A DNA stretch of 23,256 bases. Origin: Saccoglossus kowalevskii. Taxonomy: Eukaryota > Hemichordata > Enteropneusta > Harrimaniidae. The notes under the pieces were generated by a model. It saw only the letters and a program-made list of their open reading frames with translations, was not told the origin of the DNA and searched no databases. Of this stretch, positions 11,268 to 20,042 are shown one piece after another (position 1 is the first letter of the stretch; every line of letters starts with the position of its first letter). Position numbers and translations under genes: made by a program. The stretch is from the NCBI RefSeq assembly GCF_000003605.2, contig NW_003146874.1, positions 1-23,256 on the forward strand, given 5' to 3'.

Positions 11268-11309
11268 GTTGTGAATTTCTATTTTCATGATTCTTTTTCT
11301 AGGACACGT

Positions 11310-12195
11310 CAAACGAGCATTTATATTACTACTACTCAGTGAAAGTGATAAACAGTTTAGGTGCATATTTTGACATGGTTCAAAGATAAACTGGCTGCAG
11401 GGAAAATCGAATGATGTATTATTATTAAATATATAGCTGCATAGCAACAATTGATCAGTTTAATGTCTCATGGGTGATGAAACTTGTGCTGCATACATTA
11501 TAAAGCATTTTAGAATATAAAAAATAGCCAGATTGTTATGCATATTCTTGTCCGTAACAGCTTGGGACGTAACCAGTTGACATTATTATGGAACTTGGTT
11601 GCATGCTTATATCTGCAGCAGCGCGTTGGTTATTATACATTTACATACTGATGAGGTTTCATGACCATATATTACATATTATAGCCTAAAACACAGTTGT
11701 CATAGTTTGTTGACATGCATTGGTATATTAAGTTGGGTAAGTGTTCCTGCGTGTCTTGTACCATAATTGCATATATATGTTGGTGCTCGATTTCATAAGG
11801 AGATACTCATTGACTTTAAGCATTGTTTTTATTCAGTTATTCTCGTGCACATGCATATTTCTATACAGGAGAACCTAATAAGCTATATCAATATTCACTA
11901 CTGTGGTTCATGAGCGCTGCGTTTGAACTGGAAATGGGGAGGTCCTTGTATTATATGTATCATTTTGGTTATAACTACACAAAACTATATTGAGGTAAAA
12001 CATCTTGAACACATTATTGAAAAAAATGTATTTATTTCCCCATTTTTATATTTCAAGTACATTGCATGCATACACCTGTTCATAGCTTATTACATGTGTA
12101 TGCACCATATTCATACATTAAACCATTTATACAGTCACACGTTCGTGTATAACACGTTTCTTTTTTATCAAACTTGTCAAGATGAAATACTACGG
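11310..12195. other. Spacer between P2 and P3
   Basis: AT-rich sequence of about 0.9 kb, with weak local similarity to the region upstream of P3 (for example 'atgcatat' words near 11540 and 14653). One GC-richer piece at 11907-11932 on the minus strand lies after a good acceptor (cctccccatttccag) and could be a tiny exon reading FKRSAHEP, but its donor is poor. No other feature is supported. Confidence 0.35.
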
Positions 12196-12207
12196 TACAA
12201 ATTCGCC

Positions 12208-12230
12208 CTAAGCATGTTCGATAGTGTCAT
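12208..12230 (-). pseudogene. P3 remnant of the YEHL-type last exon
   Basis: After 'aacaacgcccaaag' the sequence 'actatcgaacatgctta' aligns with P2 'agtacgaacatctta'. In P3 the tyrosine codon has become Ile (TIEHA, then stop). If P3 is transcribed it would end at the stop at 12298 instead. Confidence 0.35.
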
Positions 12231-12297
12231 TGTCTTTGGGCGTTGTTAAGAACAAATTGCCTCCAATAGTGGATTGACCATTACGAATCGCTCTTGA

Positions 12298-12344
12298 TTA
12301 TTCGACCCAAACATTTGCATAGATCTCAGAGTTCTCATAACTAT
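12298..12344 (-). CDS. P3 terminal exon with YENS and YANV motifs
   Basis: After 'cattcgtcaataatgtag' the frame reads (D)SYENSEIYANVWVE and stops at 12298. Both tyrosines are in Tyr-x-Asn context, the known binding pattern of the Grb2 SH2 domain. The matching piece in P2 reads NYENSPATES and in PB NHGNPSFTES. Entry at this acceptor needs a phase-1 donor, and delta as drawn ends in phase 0, so either an exon is missing or the acceptor differs. Confidence 0.4.
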
Positions 12345-12397
12345 CTACATTATTGACGAATGACAAAATAAGTGAACATATTTAAACAGCCAGTTAC

Positions 12398-12427
12398 TTC
12401 TACTGTCAAATTGGGCGGTTTCTGGTC
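12398..12427 (-). CDS. P3 micro-exon delta, 30 nt
   Basis: A very good acceptor (tgttattgttttttgtgtaaccag) precedes 30 nt reading DQKPPNLTVE, ending at GAA|gtaact in phase 0. An alternative donor two codons earlier (ACA|gtagaa) is also phase 0. The GC-rich composition matches alpha. Confidence 0.45.
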
Positions 12428-12647
12428 CTGGTTACACAAAAAACAATAACAACATGCTGAATATACACGTTTTCTATTACAGATATTCTGTCATTTTCGT
12501 CATTTATTGTTGGTGACTTTAGTCTGCGATTGAAGTACTAGCAGTAAACAGCATATGAAAGAGCTCATGTCACTGATAAAACTAGAATATGTGCACCTGG
12601 AGGTGCATTGATATTTGTGTGTGAATTTGGGATTTTGTTTGCCACAC

Positions 12648-12668
12648 CTGTATTTGAGGTATATTTGT
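12648..12668 (-). CDS. Optional P3 micro-exon, 21 nt
   Basis: The acceptor-like 'gcctgcatccatag' and CAG|gtgtgg enclose 21 nt coding TNIPQIQ in phase 0. It would keep the reading frame whether included or skipped. The composition is less coding-like than its neighbours. Confidence 0.2.
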
Positions 12669-12717
12669 CTATGGATGCAGGCGGTTACACAGAGCATAGC
12701 TACTTACTAGAATTTAC

Positions 12718-12729
12718 CTCCTGAAGTTT
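12718..12729 (-). CDS. P3 micro-exon gamma, 12 nt
   Basis: The acceptor 'gttacgtgaaacag' and donor GAG|gtaaat enclose 12 nt coding KLQE in phase 0, continuing the Glu/Leu-rich reading of beta. Exons this small are easy to find by chance; the support is the unbroken phase and matching composition. Confidence 0.35.
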
Positions 12730-12894
12730 CTGTTTCACGTAACATATAAAGTAAATGAAAATAATATTACTAAGATTGCATTGAACAAGTATTCGACCGG
12801 CAAAAGATACAATTTGAGCAACCAGAGTTGTGGAATACGTGCAGAATAAACTAAATATATAATATCGTATAGAGAAGTATTATACTTGACGTAC

Positions 12895-12923
12895 CTGTAA
12901 TTCCCATTCCAACTCGTCTATAT
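12895..12923 (-). CDS. P3 micro-exon beta, 29 nt
   Basis: An acceptor (cttgtatcattttag) and donor CAG|gtacgt enclose 29 nt reading (D)IDELEWELQ, ending in phase 0. Alpha plus beta make exactly 19 codons. The homologous sites in P1 (near 6417-6445) and P2 (near 9625) can be located by their flanks, but they have lost the donor. Confidence 0.5.
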
Positions 12924-13015
12924 CTAAAATGATACAAGTTACAAATAATTATTGAGCTCAAAATAACTGGCATTAAAGTTTATTAGTTAAATAGAATAAA
13001 TTAAATTTAACTAAC

Positions 13016-13043
13016 CTTGCTCCAAATTATCGCCGTTCGCGTC
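13016..13043 (-). CDS. P3 micro-exon alpha, 28 nt
   Basis: A strong acceptor (tttttatttttcaacag) and donor (gttagt) enclose a GC-rich 28-nt stretch reading DANGDNLEQ with one base left over (phase 1). It stands out from its AT-rich surroundings. The leftover G joins the first two bases of the next exon to make Asp. Confidence 0.5.
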
Positions 13044-13249
13044 CTGTTGAAAAATAAAAATGTTCTTATAATAATTATACCAAAATTTATTCACGAATAT
13101 AACATATTTAATAAGGGTAATAATGAGTAACAATTGTATTCATTATTAGCTGACTCAATGATAGTATTTCAGTTTATTTTCGGGACCTGAGTTTTGCATT
13201 GCTATGTTTGTAGCAGACTTGAACACATTGACGAATGGAGTTGGCTATT

Positions 13250-13700
13250 GTAAGCATTGAAACAAATTAGTTTGCAATTTAAAAGCCAGTAGAATTGGCC
13301 ATCTGATTCTCTACAGGAGCGTTTCCATGTAAACATACGTGTTGAATTTATATCATGAAGTGCTACTACAAACGCATCTTAGTATGGCAACCAATGGTGT
13401 GCAAATGTGATGAGATTATAAGTCTGAACACAGTCGGTTGTGTCAAACAGAGTATCGACTGTATAACATTTGGTTTACCTAACTTGTTATATCATTCGTC
13501 AAGCTTGGCTGGGAGTCGACCGCCAGCGAGATTTGAAAACGTCCCGTTCGTGTCAATTTTCTTACTAATTTCAATATGCAGGCAATTCCAACTATTAACT
13601 TAATACTAGGCGAGCTAGAAATTATTTTGTTGCAATTGCACCAATATAGACGTAACATTTGTTTCAATGTGTGGAAGAAAAAAAACACGAAACATACATA
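13250..13700 (-). pseudogene. P3 middle block (KLDE / ALHD region)
   Basis: Homologous to P1 6020-6214 and to P2 and P4. In P3 it reads GGRLPAKLDE, followed at once by a stop, and later VALHDINS and DGQFYWLL. P2 and P3 have about 90-100 extra bases between the KLDE and ALHD parts compared with P1 and P4. Upstream, the NFYIYS segment of P1 and P2 is represented by NKCYVY with a stop after it. As an exon this block is damaged. It loosely resembles the LC8 dynein light chain fold region, with low certainty. Confidence 0.4.
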
Positions 13701-14009
13701 ATGTAAATACAATTTGATATAGTGCATATCGCCACAGAAATCATATTTTTTTAGACTACGTTACTAGACTGTATATTATAATGATTTTTTTGCATTATAA
13801 TGAGTTATTCTAGAATCGACAAGATTCAATCGGCATATATATATATATATACCCAGAAATGACTACCGGTATGCAACATTTCTTATCAAAACTGTTGAAG
13901 ATATATGTGTGAATTCTCTAAGAAAAAAATACATAAATATAAATTTAGTGCAACAAGACAACAGTATTATAGGAAATACACAGTAATACAACGTGTGCTA
14001 CGCCCTGCA

Positions 14010-14061
14010 TACCCCCCCCCAACAAAAACACGTCAGACAGAGCACATTCTGCCTTAGCGCA
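14010..14061 (-). CDS. P3 Cys-containing exon
   Basis: After 'catcgtttgtacag' the frame reads CAKAECALSDVFLL and runs into a nine-base G run (14012-14020 on the plus strand are C). P2 has the matching CARSAFALFDYFE at 11034. Beyond the G run, the residues VAHVVLLC in P3 match LSHVILLC in P2, and YNTVV follows in both, so the conserved reading extends past the homopolymer. The exon end is uncertain: either the donor is at GAC|gtgttt or the exon continues through the run. Confidence 0.4.
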
Positions 14062-14363
14062 CTGTACAAACGATGTCAATATTAAATGATTAGTTAGACA
14101 ATTACTGACTGTAAATGTTTGACAACTATTCAGTATTTGAAAACTAGACATAGGAATAACACAATGCTAAAATTAGACCCGACACCATTCTGTGCAATAT
14201 CGGACATTTAATCAAAATATTAAAAGAATAATTAGGCTATAATCAAACATATCATGCTGACAAGCCCGAGTGGCCATCTTGGCTCCAGGTTTTATAATCA
14301 AACAAATATTCGATTATTACTGACTAAACAGTGGATGTATATACATGATACAATGGACAATAC

Positions 14364-14460
14364 GAACAACTGTAGTGGACTTAGTGCTGCTTGGATTTCT
14401 TCATTTTGTATAGTGATTGCCAGTATGAATACTAAAGCAAAGATCAACAGTGTTCGCATG
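14364..14460 (-). CDS. P3 signal-peptide exon
   Basis: A good acceptor (cttttatgatttcag) is followed by C and ATG at 14459. The frame reads MRTLLIFALVFILAIT then IQNEEIQA: a basic residue, a hydrophobic core and a polar end with a small residue, as in a secretion signal. It continues open to TTC|gtattg, a possible phase-0 donor at 14364. The equivalent place in P2 also encodes a signal peptide, but shifted by one base. This points to a secreted or membrane product. Confidence 0.5.
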
Positions 14461-14489
14461 CTGAAATCATAAAAGAGTACGATTAGTAT

Positions 14490-15385
14490 GCGTTTAGGTT
14501 GCCACGTCATTATTAAACAGTAATGTTGTACACAATAAAACAATTCATCACCTTACTTGCTTCGATATGTGATGTTTCAACATTTATACCATTCCTGTGT
14601 GATCGGTAGACAGAAATGCTAATACTGATAAACTGTGATATTTCCATGATTATGCATATGGACGTGTTTTACGTCATTCGTTGTCAAACAGAATGTATGC
14701 AGGTTCGATTTTGCATTTTTGCATATTTAATTTTCTATGCTTTTGTGTGTGTACGTATATTCGGGGAAAGCGAATGGTACACATGCTAATACAATTCATT
14801 TAGAAATCATTTTAGCTGAATAACAAAAGAAAGATCTATGTATTTTTGGCAACAGTGTCCAAGAAGTGATATTCATACGGCTTGTACCAAATCGTGCCGC
14901 GTATATAGTTACGATTTGAAAAAAATAAAAGAATGAAATATATATATATCGGCAGCCTCACAAATTATGCACGCTTCAATAATAAATATATAAAGTACCT
15001 ACCTACTTGTTTTTTGTGTTAAAATATAAATTTGATAGTAATATTCTGGTTACATGTCCCGGTTATCCAGGTGAACTGAATGTTGGATGTTTTATATTTC
15101 TTTCAAGGTATTGACCAGAAGTAAGTATGAACAGGATAAAAACTTCATTTCGCTATTCGACCATTATTGGCGCTTTCACTGAATATGAATATTTTTGTTC
15201 CGCCCTTAAAATGCGTGATTCAGTCAAGTAACTGACAAGCATACCATTTGACAACATAAAATTACAACTTTTGAAATAAGTGTTGTACATGTATCAGTAA
15301 CATGATCTCTTAGCATATGGTGTTTATTAGAAATTCTCAATCATAAACTGTAGGGTCACTTGATAATTCGTCACAATTGCGATTG
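14490..15385. other. Spacer between P3 and P4, nothing recognised
   Basis: AT-rich DNA with short open frames only and an (AT)n run near 14938-14950. P3 and P4 are head to head across it, so a shared promoter region is possible, but I see no TATA/initiator pair of the quality seen at 7528. Confidence 0.4.
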
Positions 15386-15850
15386 ATTTGGAGATTGAAT
15401 TTATACACAGTAAATAGAAATTGCATACACATTAAAATTGTATGTATAGTCGACTATCACGAATAGGAAAGTTTCCAATTGTGCTTTAGCACTCATAGTC
15501 TAGTTAGACGAACCTCATAACCATCGATTGGTTGCCATACAAATTGTTGTTACAGAAGTACTTCAATTAAAAATTATGAATATGTGGATAAAACAGATTT
15601 AAGTCAGCTACAAAATTTGGGAACAATATTCTAGTTGGCTCTAGCGAACCATATGCTGCATATACCATATTTAAAATAAAATAGTGGTAAATGTGTCTGT
15701 CAATCACATCATGGGTCTGCCAAATCCATTGTCATGTAAAACACAAAATAAGATACACCAGACGCAGAGATTCCGAAATATTTATTTTCTTAAATTATTT
15801 TAAAAACAATCAATAAGGACACAGTCAAGTACGACCATTATTTTTTGAAT
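15385..15850 (+). pseudogene. P4: decayed copy of the gene (plus strand)
   Basis: Inverted relative to P2 and P3. Blocks in order: LDEPHN and LVAIQIVVTEVLQ (about 15500-15570), matching P1; 'gtctgtcaatcacatcat' (about 15690), as in P1 at 6394; then directly 'ccaaatcca..gtcatgt' and 'aataagatacaccagacg' (about 15720-15770), which match P2 on the other strand; and finally VKYDHYFLN at 15826-15850. The jump near 15708 removes the place of the YEN exon, so that exon is deleted. No intact frame remains. Confidence 0.5.
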
Positions 15851-15859
15851 CCGAAGAAC

Positions 15860-16095
15860 TTCAAATTTAATCTACTGATATTCCCTATTTGTGGCATAAT
15901 ATAGAAAAAACATTCATTACAGGAGCGGAGTAAATGCCAATTTTCGTAATCGGCTATTTGAGCTGATCAGTTAGAATGAAGTAAACCACTTATTCACCAT
16001 TCACAACGCAGGTTACTCATCGTCGGTCAACAGTTTCACAGTTATTTGAAGTTTTAGGAGGGATGTGCGAATTTTGATAAACATATAACAAGACA
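15860..16095. other. AT-rich junction between P4 and the LINE
   Basis: A short stretch near 15960-16010 again resembles the reverse of 9400-9445 (gctgatca..., cttattca.cattcac), suggesting a rearranged extra piece of the gene copy. Nothing else is recognised. Confidence 0.3.
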
Positions 16096-16099
16096 CATA

Positions 16100-17050
16100 T
16101 TATTTATTTTGATTTTTGAAAGCATTTGATTTTGTCTCCTCATTCACAAGCTTCGTTTATACAGTTTCCATGGTCCTCTGGTTACATAAGCAATCGAAGT
16201 AAACGAGTTGTTGTAGAAGATGCAAGATAAAAGTGGCTTTCTATAAAGTCAGGTGTTTCCCAAAGATCAATTCTAGGACCATAATTAATAATAAAATAAC
16301 ACTTAATGCAAGAAAGGGTGAAGTTCCATCTGTATCTGTTCTATCTTTAATAATTGGAGTATACACAATAAAAAACCCAGACTTAGAAAAGTAGCATGCT
16401 TTGTTGATTTGGAGATCACTGAATAATCTTTCATAGGATCATCATATTGGAATAAAAATTAAAAATTCTTTAGTGTTTTTATACGTGGAATCTTCTGAAA
16501 CCAAATGTATTTAACAAGTAAAGTATTACATTGTGCAACTCTTGTGATATCAATTCTTGAATACGGTAGCTCGGTCCCCAGGAACCAAGAAATTTATCGA
16601 ATTAAATGAGGTAGTGCAGAGACGCACCAGTTAGTATATTTGCAATCATTATGATATTAAAGTAAACGTATGCTCTGATTTATGTTGTTACCTTTGGCAT
16701 TACGGAAAATCTTGAATGTTGTTATACAAGTCAATAATTCATGCAACGGTTTGTACACTTTCGAAGGAAAGTTATATTTCTGGATTTATTTTAGACACTT
16801 TGGGAACACCAAACAACTGCACTAGGCACATTAATCAATATTTTTCAATTACCCAGATTTGTAAAATTTGGATTAGTTTAAAAATGTTTCTGTTCTCTAG
16901 AAAATACCATGCAATGCATGCCAGTGGGTGTTTTCTTCCCCATTGTTCCAATGTATTGTCAGTTAGAATACGCATAATTTGTTAAGATCTTAATAATTGT
17001 GTGAAGGTGAAGCATTAATAAATGAATAAATGAATACAATGAATGAGTGA
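16100..17050 (+). mobile_element. CR1/jockey-like LINE remnant (RT and 3' end)
   Basis: Broken reverse-transcriptase reading in several frames. KAFDFV (16119-16136) is motif A. A YISNRSKRVVV stretch (about 16180-16215) follows, then SGVSQRSILGP (16249-16281), the family's SGVPQGSxLGP motif with Gly changed to Arg. YADD is missing because of a deletion. Further on come ILEYGSS (about 16555), VVQRR (about 16612), LPLALRK and finally FLPHCSN (about 16930), all landmarks of the C-terminal half. It ends in a short-repeat tail (aataaatgaataaatgaat, from about 17016), as CR1-like elements often do. Dead copy. Confidence 0.7.
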
Positions 17051-17157
17051 AGTAGTGTGATTAAATAGTTAGACAATAGTAATACAGGAATGCATCTATT
17101 ATTGATCGATTATTCAGTCCTTAATGATATTGTCACTGTAGAATTAAATACAGTAGC

Positions 17158-17212
17158 TGTCAGTCAGTCGATCAGTCGGTCGGTCGGTCGGTCATTCAGT
17201 CAGTCAGTCAGT
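17158..17212. repeat. Tetranucleotide microsatellite (CAGT/CGGT)n
   Basis: About 13 tandem four-base units alternating between CAGT and CGGT types, with one GATC-type and one CATT-type interruption, ending in a T run. Confidence 0.9.
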
Positions 17213-17297
17213 TTTTTTAATACGTATGAATACCATGATAATACATAAAAAGGTATCTTCAGTCTAACTACAAGTAGCTGAGTTTAACTTCGTCGAT

Positions 17298-17870
17298 ATG
17301 TTTGGCAACCTCATATGTCAGTCGCCTACTCTGAATCATCATACCCATAATACATCTGCCTACAATTTTGCGCATGTACCATGCTCAAAATCGCCTAAGA
17401 TCAGTGTTAAATAAATTATACCAGTGTAATGTATACACTTGATGAGGTGTTCGTTCAATATTTGTTCGTTTGCAATCCACGAAAGAGGAGAGATAGTTTT
17501 AACACACATATGTGATCTAAGCAATGCCCATACTCTCCATTCCACCTTAGTTTTGTGTTGTTTTTCACTCCCCAGATGAATTAAATACTCCACTGTAAAA
17601 ACATAAAACAGGCATTTATTAACAGTTCAAGTGACTGCAATGCAAGGCGCGTAGAGAATTCGGTGGGTGATTTACAATTGTGTATCTCGATGCATATATT
17701 TTTCCACTAAATTTCTATTCGAGTTACATTTAGCTCTGCTTCTGTGAAATGCCCTTTCTGCAGCATGGCTGACCTACTCCAACACACCCTTTTTAATGTT
17801 CTACAAACAGTGCCCTCTAAGTCTGCATTGACCACACAGTCTTTTGCCTCTATGTCCTTCTTTCGTAGTT
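17298..17870. repeat. Duplicated block, copy 2, left part
   Basis: Direct match to 8245-8930; landmarks are given under copy 1. The match fades between 17850 and 17930 and resumes at about 20080, so the sequence between is an insertion of roughly 2.1-2.2 kb, from the change in offset between the two copies. Confidence 0.7.
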
Positions 17871-17931
17871 TATAATGTACTTTATTACCTATGTACTGTA
17901 GTTTATTTTGATTCGTCCCTGAAATCAAAAT

Positions 17932-18206
17932 CGGTATTTCCACACCCCATATGCAAATGAGGTCTGAGAGCAAACAAAGTAGGACCTTCAGGAGTACCGT
18001 TTTTCGAAACATATCAGAAATAAACAATATTTGGAAGTACGATATTTTTCCCTTAGGGTACATGAATATACTTGCCGAGTGAAATGAAATTTCAACAACA
18101 GTAATGGTAATTTTAGGCAGTCAATTATTTTGACTAAAACTAATTTGCATATCACCTATGCAATAATGTTTTCGGTATTTTCACGGTCGATATGCAAATG
18201 AACATG
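17932..18206 (+). repeat. Direct repeat pair with octamer words upstream of the recombinase
   Basis: A stretch of about 33 bp ('tcggtatttccac', a short spacer, 'atatgcaaatga') at about 17932 recurs with few changes at about 18173. Both contain ATATGCAAAT, and a third copy lies reversed near 18142. ATGCAAAT is the known POU/Oct octamer site. Whether it acts as a promoter element or as a terminal motif of the element is unknown. Confidence 0.5.
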
Positions 18207-18307
18207 GTATTTCCATTGGCGACCGAACTACTTTTATTTTGTAAACAGATTTTCGTCTGCTATTTTTATCCGGTTCAAATCGTCCAGCAACATTTTTGGC
18301 ATATCAC

Positions 18308-19704
18308 ATGGAATACTACGATTGGGAGAACTTAATGTATGTTGACCACCTGGAAACCGAGTTTCAACCAGCATTAAAATCGGCGATTGCTATGGAGCCG
18401 AAACCATCAACATCGAGGTACCGGGAGGTTTCTGCTGGCGACGTTGCGGCGTTTGTCAGCGAGCAGAAAAACAAGAATACGGCGATGAAAACGAAGCGTG
18501 AAGTAGCTGTGTTTAACGATTGAAGAAGTCTATGAGACAAGAAAAGCGTGACCTTAAGGATATACCACCATCCCAGCTAGATGCTTTGCTGTCGCAATTT
18601 TATCTTGGTATTCGTAAGAAAAACTGCGACGAATATGACCCGGACTCCATATCATTGTATCAAAAATCGATCGACCGGTATTTGTGTGACAATGATTACG
18701 TGGTTAGCATCACTCGTGGCGATGCATTTGCTTCAAGTCGCCGCACATTGGCCGCTAAAAGGAAACATCCAAAGGCTTCTGGATTTGGTAATTTGCCCAA
18801 GAGGAGGCGTTACTGAAAGCTGGGCAACTTGGTGTAGACTCCGCAACAGCCATCATCAACACCGTGTGGTATAACAACACGAAGCTTTTCGGTTTGCGTG
18901 GAAACAACGAACACCGTCAGATGCAATGGGTGACGTAGTCCTACAGAGTGACGAAAATAGCGAGTTTCTAGTATACAATGAGAGACTCACCAAAACTCGT
19001 CACGGGGAGCCTGGTAATACTAGGAGCTTTGCACCGAAGGCGTATGCTACACCAAAAACACCGGACATTTGCCCGGTTCGTGCCTACAAAGCATACGCAG
19101 CTCATCGACCAGACAGAACGAACTGCAGTTCAGCTCCATTCTACCTTGTAATTGAGTATGTCCTATGTACCATTGCTAAGGTAATATGGTTCCGAAATCA
19201 ACCTATGGGCATAAATAAGCTGACTACGATCATGAAGTCAATGTCGAAAGCAGCAGACTTAACTGGCAAACTAAGTAACCACAGCGCACGTAAAACCTGT
19301 GTTCAACGTTTCCTTGACGCCGGTGTCCACCAAACACGGCAGCACAACTAAGTGGACACAAAAATGTCAGCAGTCTAAACCGATACTCAGTTCCAAATAA
19401 AGATCACCAACGCCAAATGAGCAACATTTTATCCGGGAACCAAGACTCTTTCAATCCACGACCAGCAAGTAACATCACAAACGCAGTTGTGGCGTGCAGC
19501 TCAGCGACGGCCGCTGTCGACGAAAGTCATCCTATCAGTGTATTACCGCAGCTGCACGGCATGTTTGCCAATGCACAGATCTGTGGAGGAACATTTAACT
19601 TTAACATAAACTGTGTATCACAGTCGTCCTCTTCAAGTTCTGGTTCTGTCGTGGCCCCAACTAAACGTCCACGAGTTATTTATTCGGACAGTGAATCAGA
19701 TTAG
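18308..19704 (+). pseudogene. Crypton tyrosine recombinase (DUF3504-type), frameshifted
   Basis: One recombinase of about 450 residues spread over several frames. The first part starts at ATG 18308 (EYYDWENLMY, then AAFVSEQKNKNT). Shifts occur near 18522 (one base missing), 18797 (with loss of several codons), 18928 (one base missing) and 19333 (one base missing). Landmarks follow the family order: DIPPSQLDALLSQF, SRRTLAAKRK, FGLRGNNEHR with the first catalytic Arg, YNERLTKTRHG, NHSARKT (HxxR box), LSGHKNV, and LNRYS with the nucleophile Tyr. The C-terminus is Ser-rich with KRPRV and ends SDSESD at the stop at 19704. All catalytic residues survive although the frames are broken, so decay is recent. 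It is the same family as the Crypton-derived domains of animal ZMYM2/QRICH1/KIAA1958 proteins. Confidence 0.85.
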
Positions 19705-19898
19705 ACGCCTGATTATTTTATTTTCATACAGACAGTGACACGCGTTCTTCACTGACACGCGTTGCTATGCCGTATCACTATCTTGGAACATATTAATGAG
19801 CACTGGGGTTCCCCGGCCTAAAATCCATCCCGGTTTGTTGCACGTCCTTCCTTTCTTTAATATGAAATAATCAAATATGGAACAAATGTAATAATAAC

Positions 19899-20042
19899 AG
19901 AACCCCACACCCTGCCCGTGGCTTTCCTTGCGTATGGAAGTTATTTTCACTCGTGAAAGTACCGCCGCAGGATACACCGCATCACTCGTGAAAATAACTT
20001 CCATACGCAATGAAAGCCACGGGCAAGCTGTGGAGTTCTGTC
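19899..20042. repeat. Large imperfect hairpin, ~60-bp arms
   Basis: The left arm 19899-19957 and right arm 19984-20042 are reverse complements with only a few mismatches, separated by about 26 bases. The arms share ttgcgtatggaagttatttt and gcccgtggcttt. A short word, tcactcgtgaaa, also occurs as a direct repeat at both inner edges. Two opposite open frames beginning MRMEVIFT are simply the two arms. It sits 195 bp past the recombinase stop and close to the element's inferred 3' limit. Confidence 0.9.

Larger units (their letters stand above)
9140..11300 (-). pseudogene. P2: decayed copy of the small multi-exon gene
   Basis: It lies in tandem with P3 at a spacing of about 3.0-3.2 kb. In coding order it shows: a signal-peptide region whose ATG is at 11267; a Cys exon starting at 11034 (CARSAFALFDYFE then gttttat) after the acceptor-like 'tggttgcacag'; NNFYIYS and TEIFIAL near 10410-10450; KLNEYHN near 10305; AEALLNE near 10170; a decayed 29-nt-exon site near 9625; NYENSPATES at 9280-9315; and EYEHLICKS then stop at 9160-9190. 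Stops and shifts break several blocks. The signal peptide reads correctly only if one G is removed from a five-G run. An (AT)n run near 9704-9718 interrupts it. The protein family is not recognised. Confidence 0.5.
12200..14480 (-). other. P3: best-preserved copy, micro-exon gene of unknown family
   Basis: A candidate minus-strand gene assembled from splice signals. It has a signal-peptide exon (14460-14364), a Cys exon beginning at 14061, a poorly preserved middle region (about 13700-13250), then exons of 28, 29, 12 and 30 nt and a terminal exon with Tyr motifs. The four short exons join without stops or phase conflict. They give an acidic, Leu-rich stretch followed by a Pro-containing one, which looks like a coiled-coil or cytoplasmic tail. 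Against a live gene: the middle block has a stop right after KLDE, the Cys exon contains a nine-base G/C run, and the last intron does not keep phase with the donors I can see. It may be recently dead or wrongly joined in the middle. No known family is recognised. P2, P1, P4 and PB are its relatives. Confidence 0.45.

Noticed and set aside
11184..11450. 88-codon minus-strand frame
   Set aside because: It uses the frame that leaves the hydrophobic signal-peptide reading and joins unrelated upstream sequence.
12500..12697. 65-codon minus-strand frame MLCVTACIHRQ
   Set aside because: It spans what look like introns between the gamma and delta micro-exons, has no counterpart in P2, and shows no domain.
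14254..14290. A tRNA A-box-like word (gcccgagtggcc)
   Set aside because: There is no B-box at the right distance and no cloverleaf.
17707..18063. 118-codon minus-strand frame
   Set aside because: It crosses the junction between the duplicated block and the Crypton-like insert, so it is a chance fusion. The other copy of the block has stops in the same frame.
18581..18874. 97-codon plus-strand frame overlapping the recombinase
   Set aside because: A shadow frame of the recombinase pseudogene. The recognisable family motifs are in the other frames.
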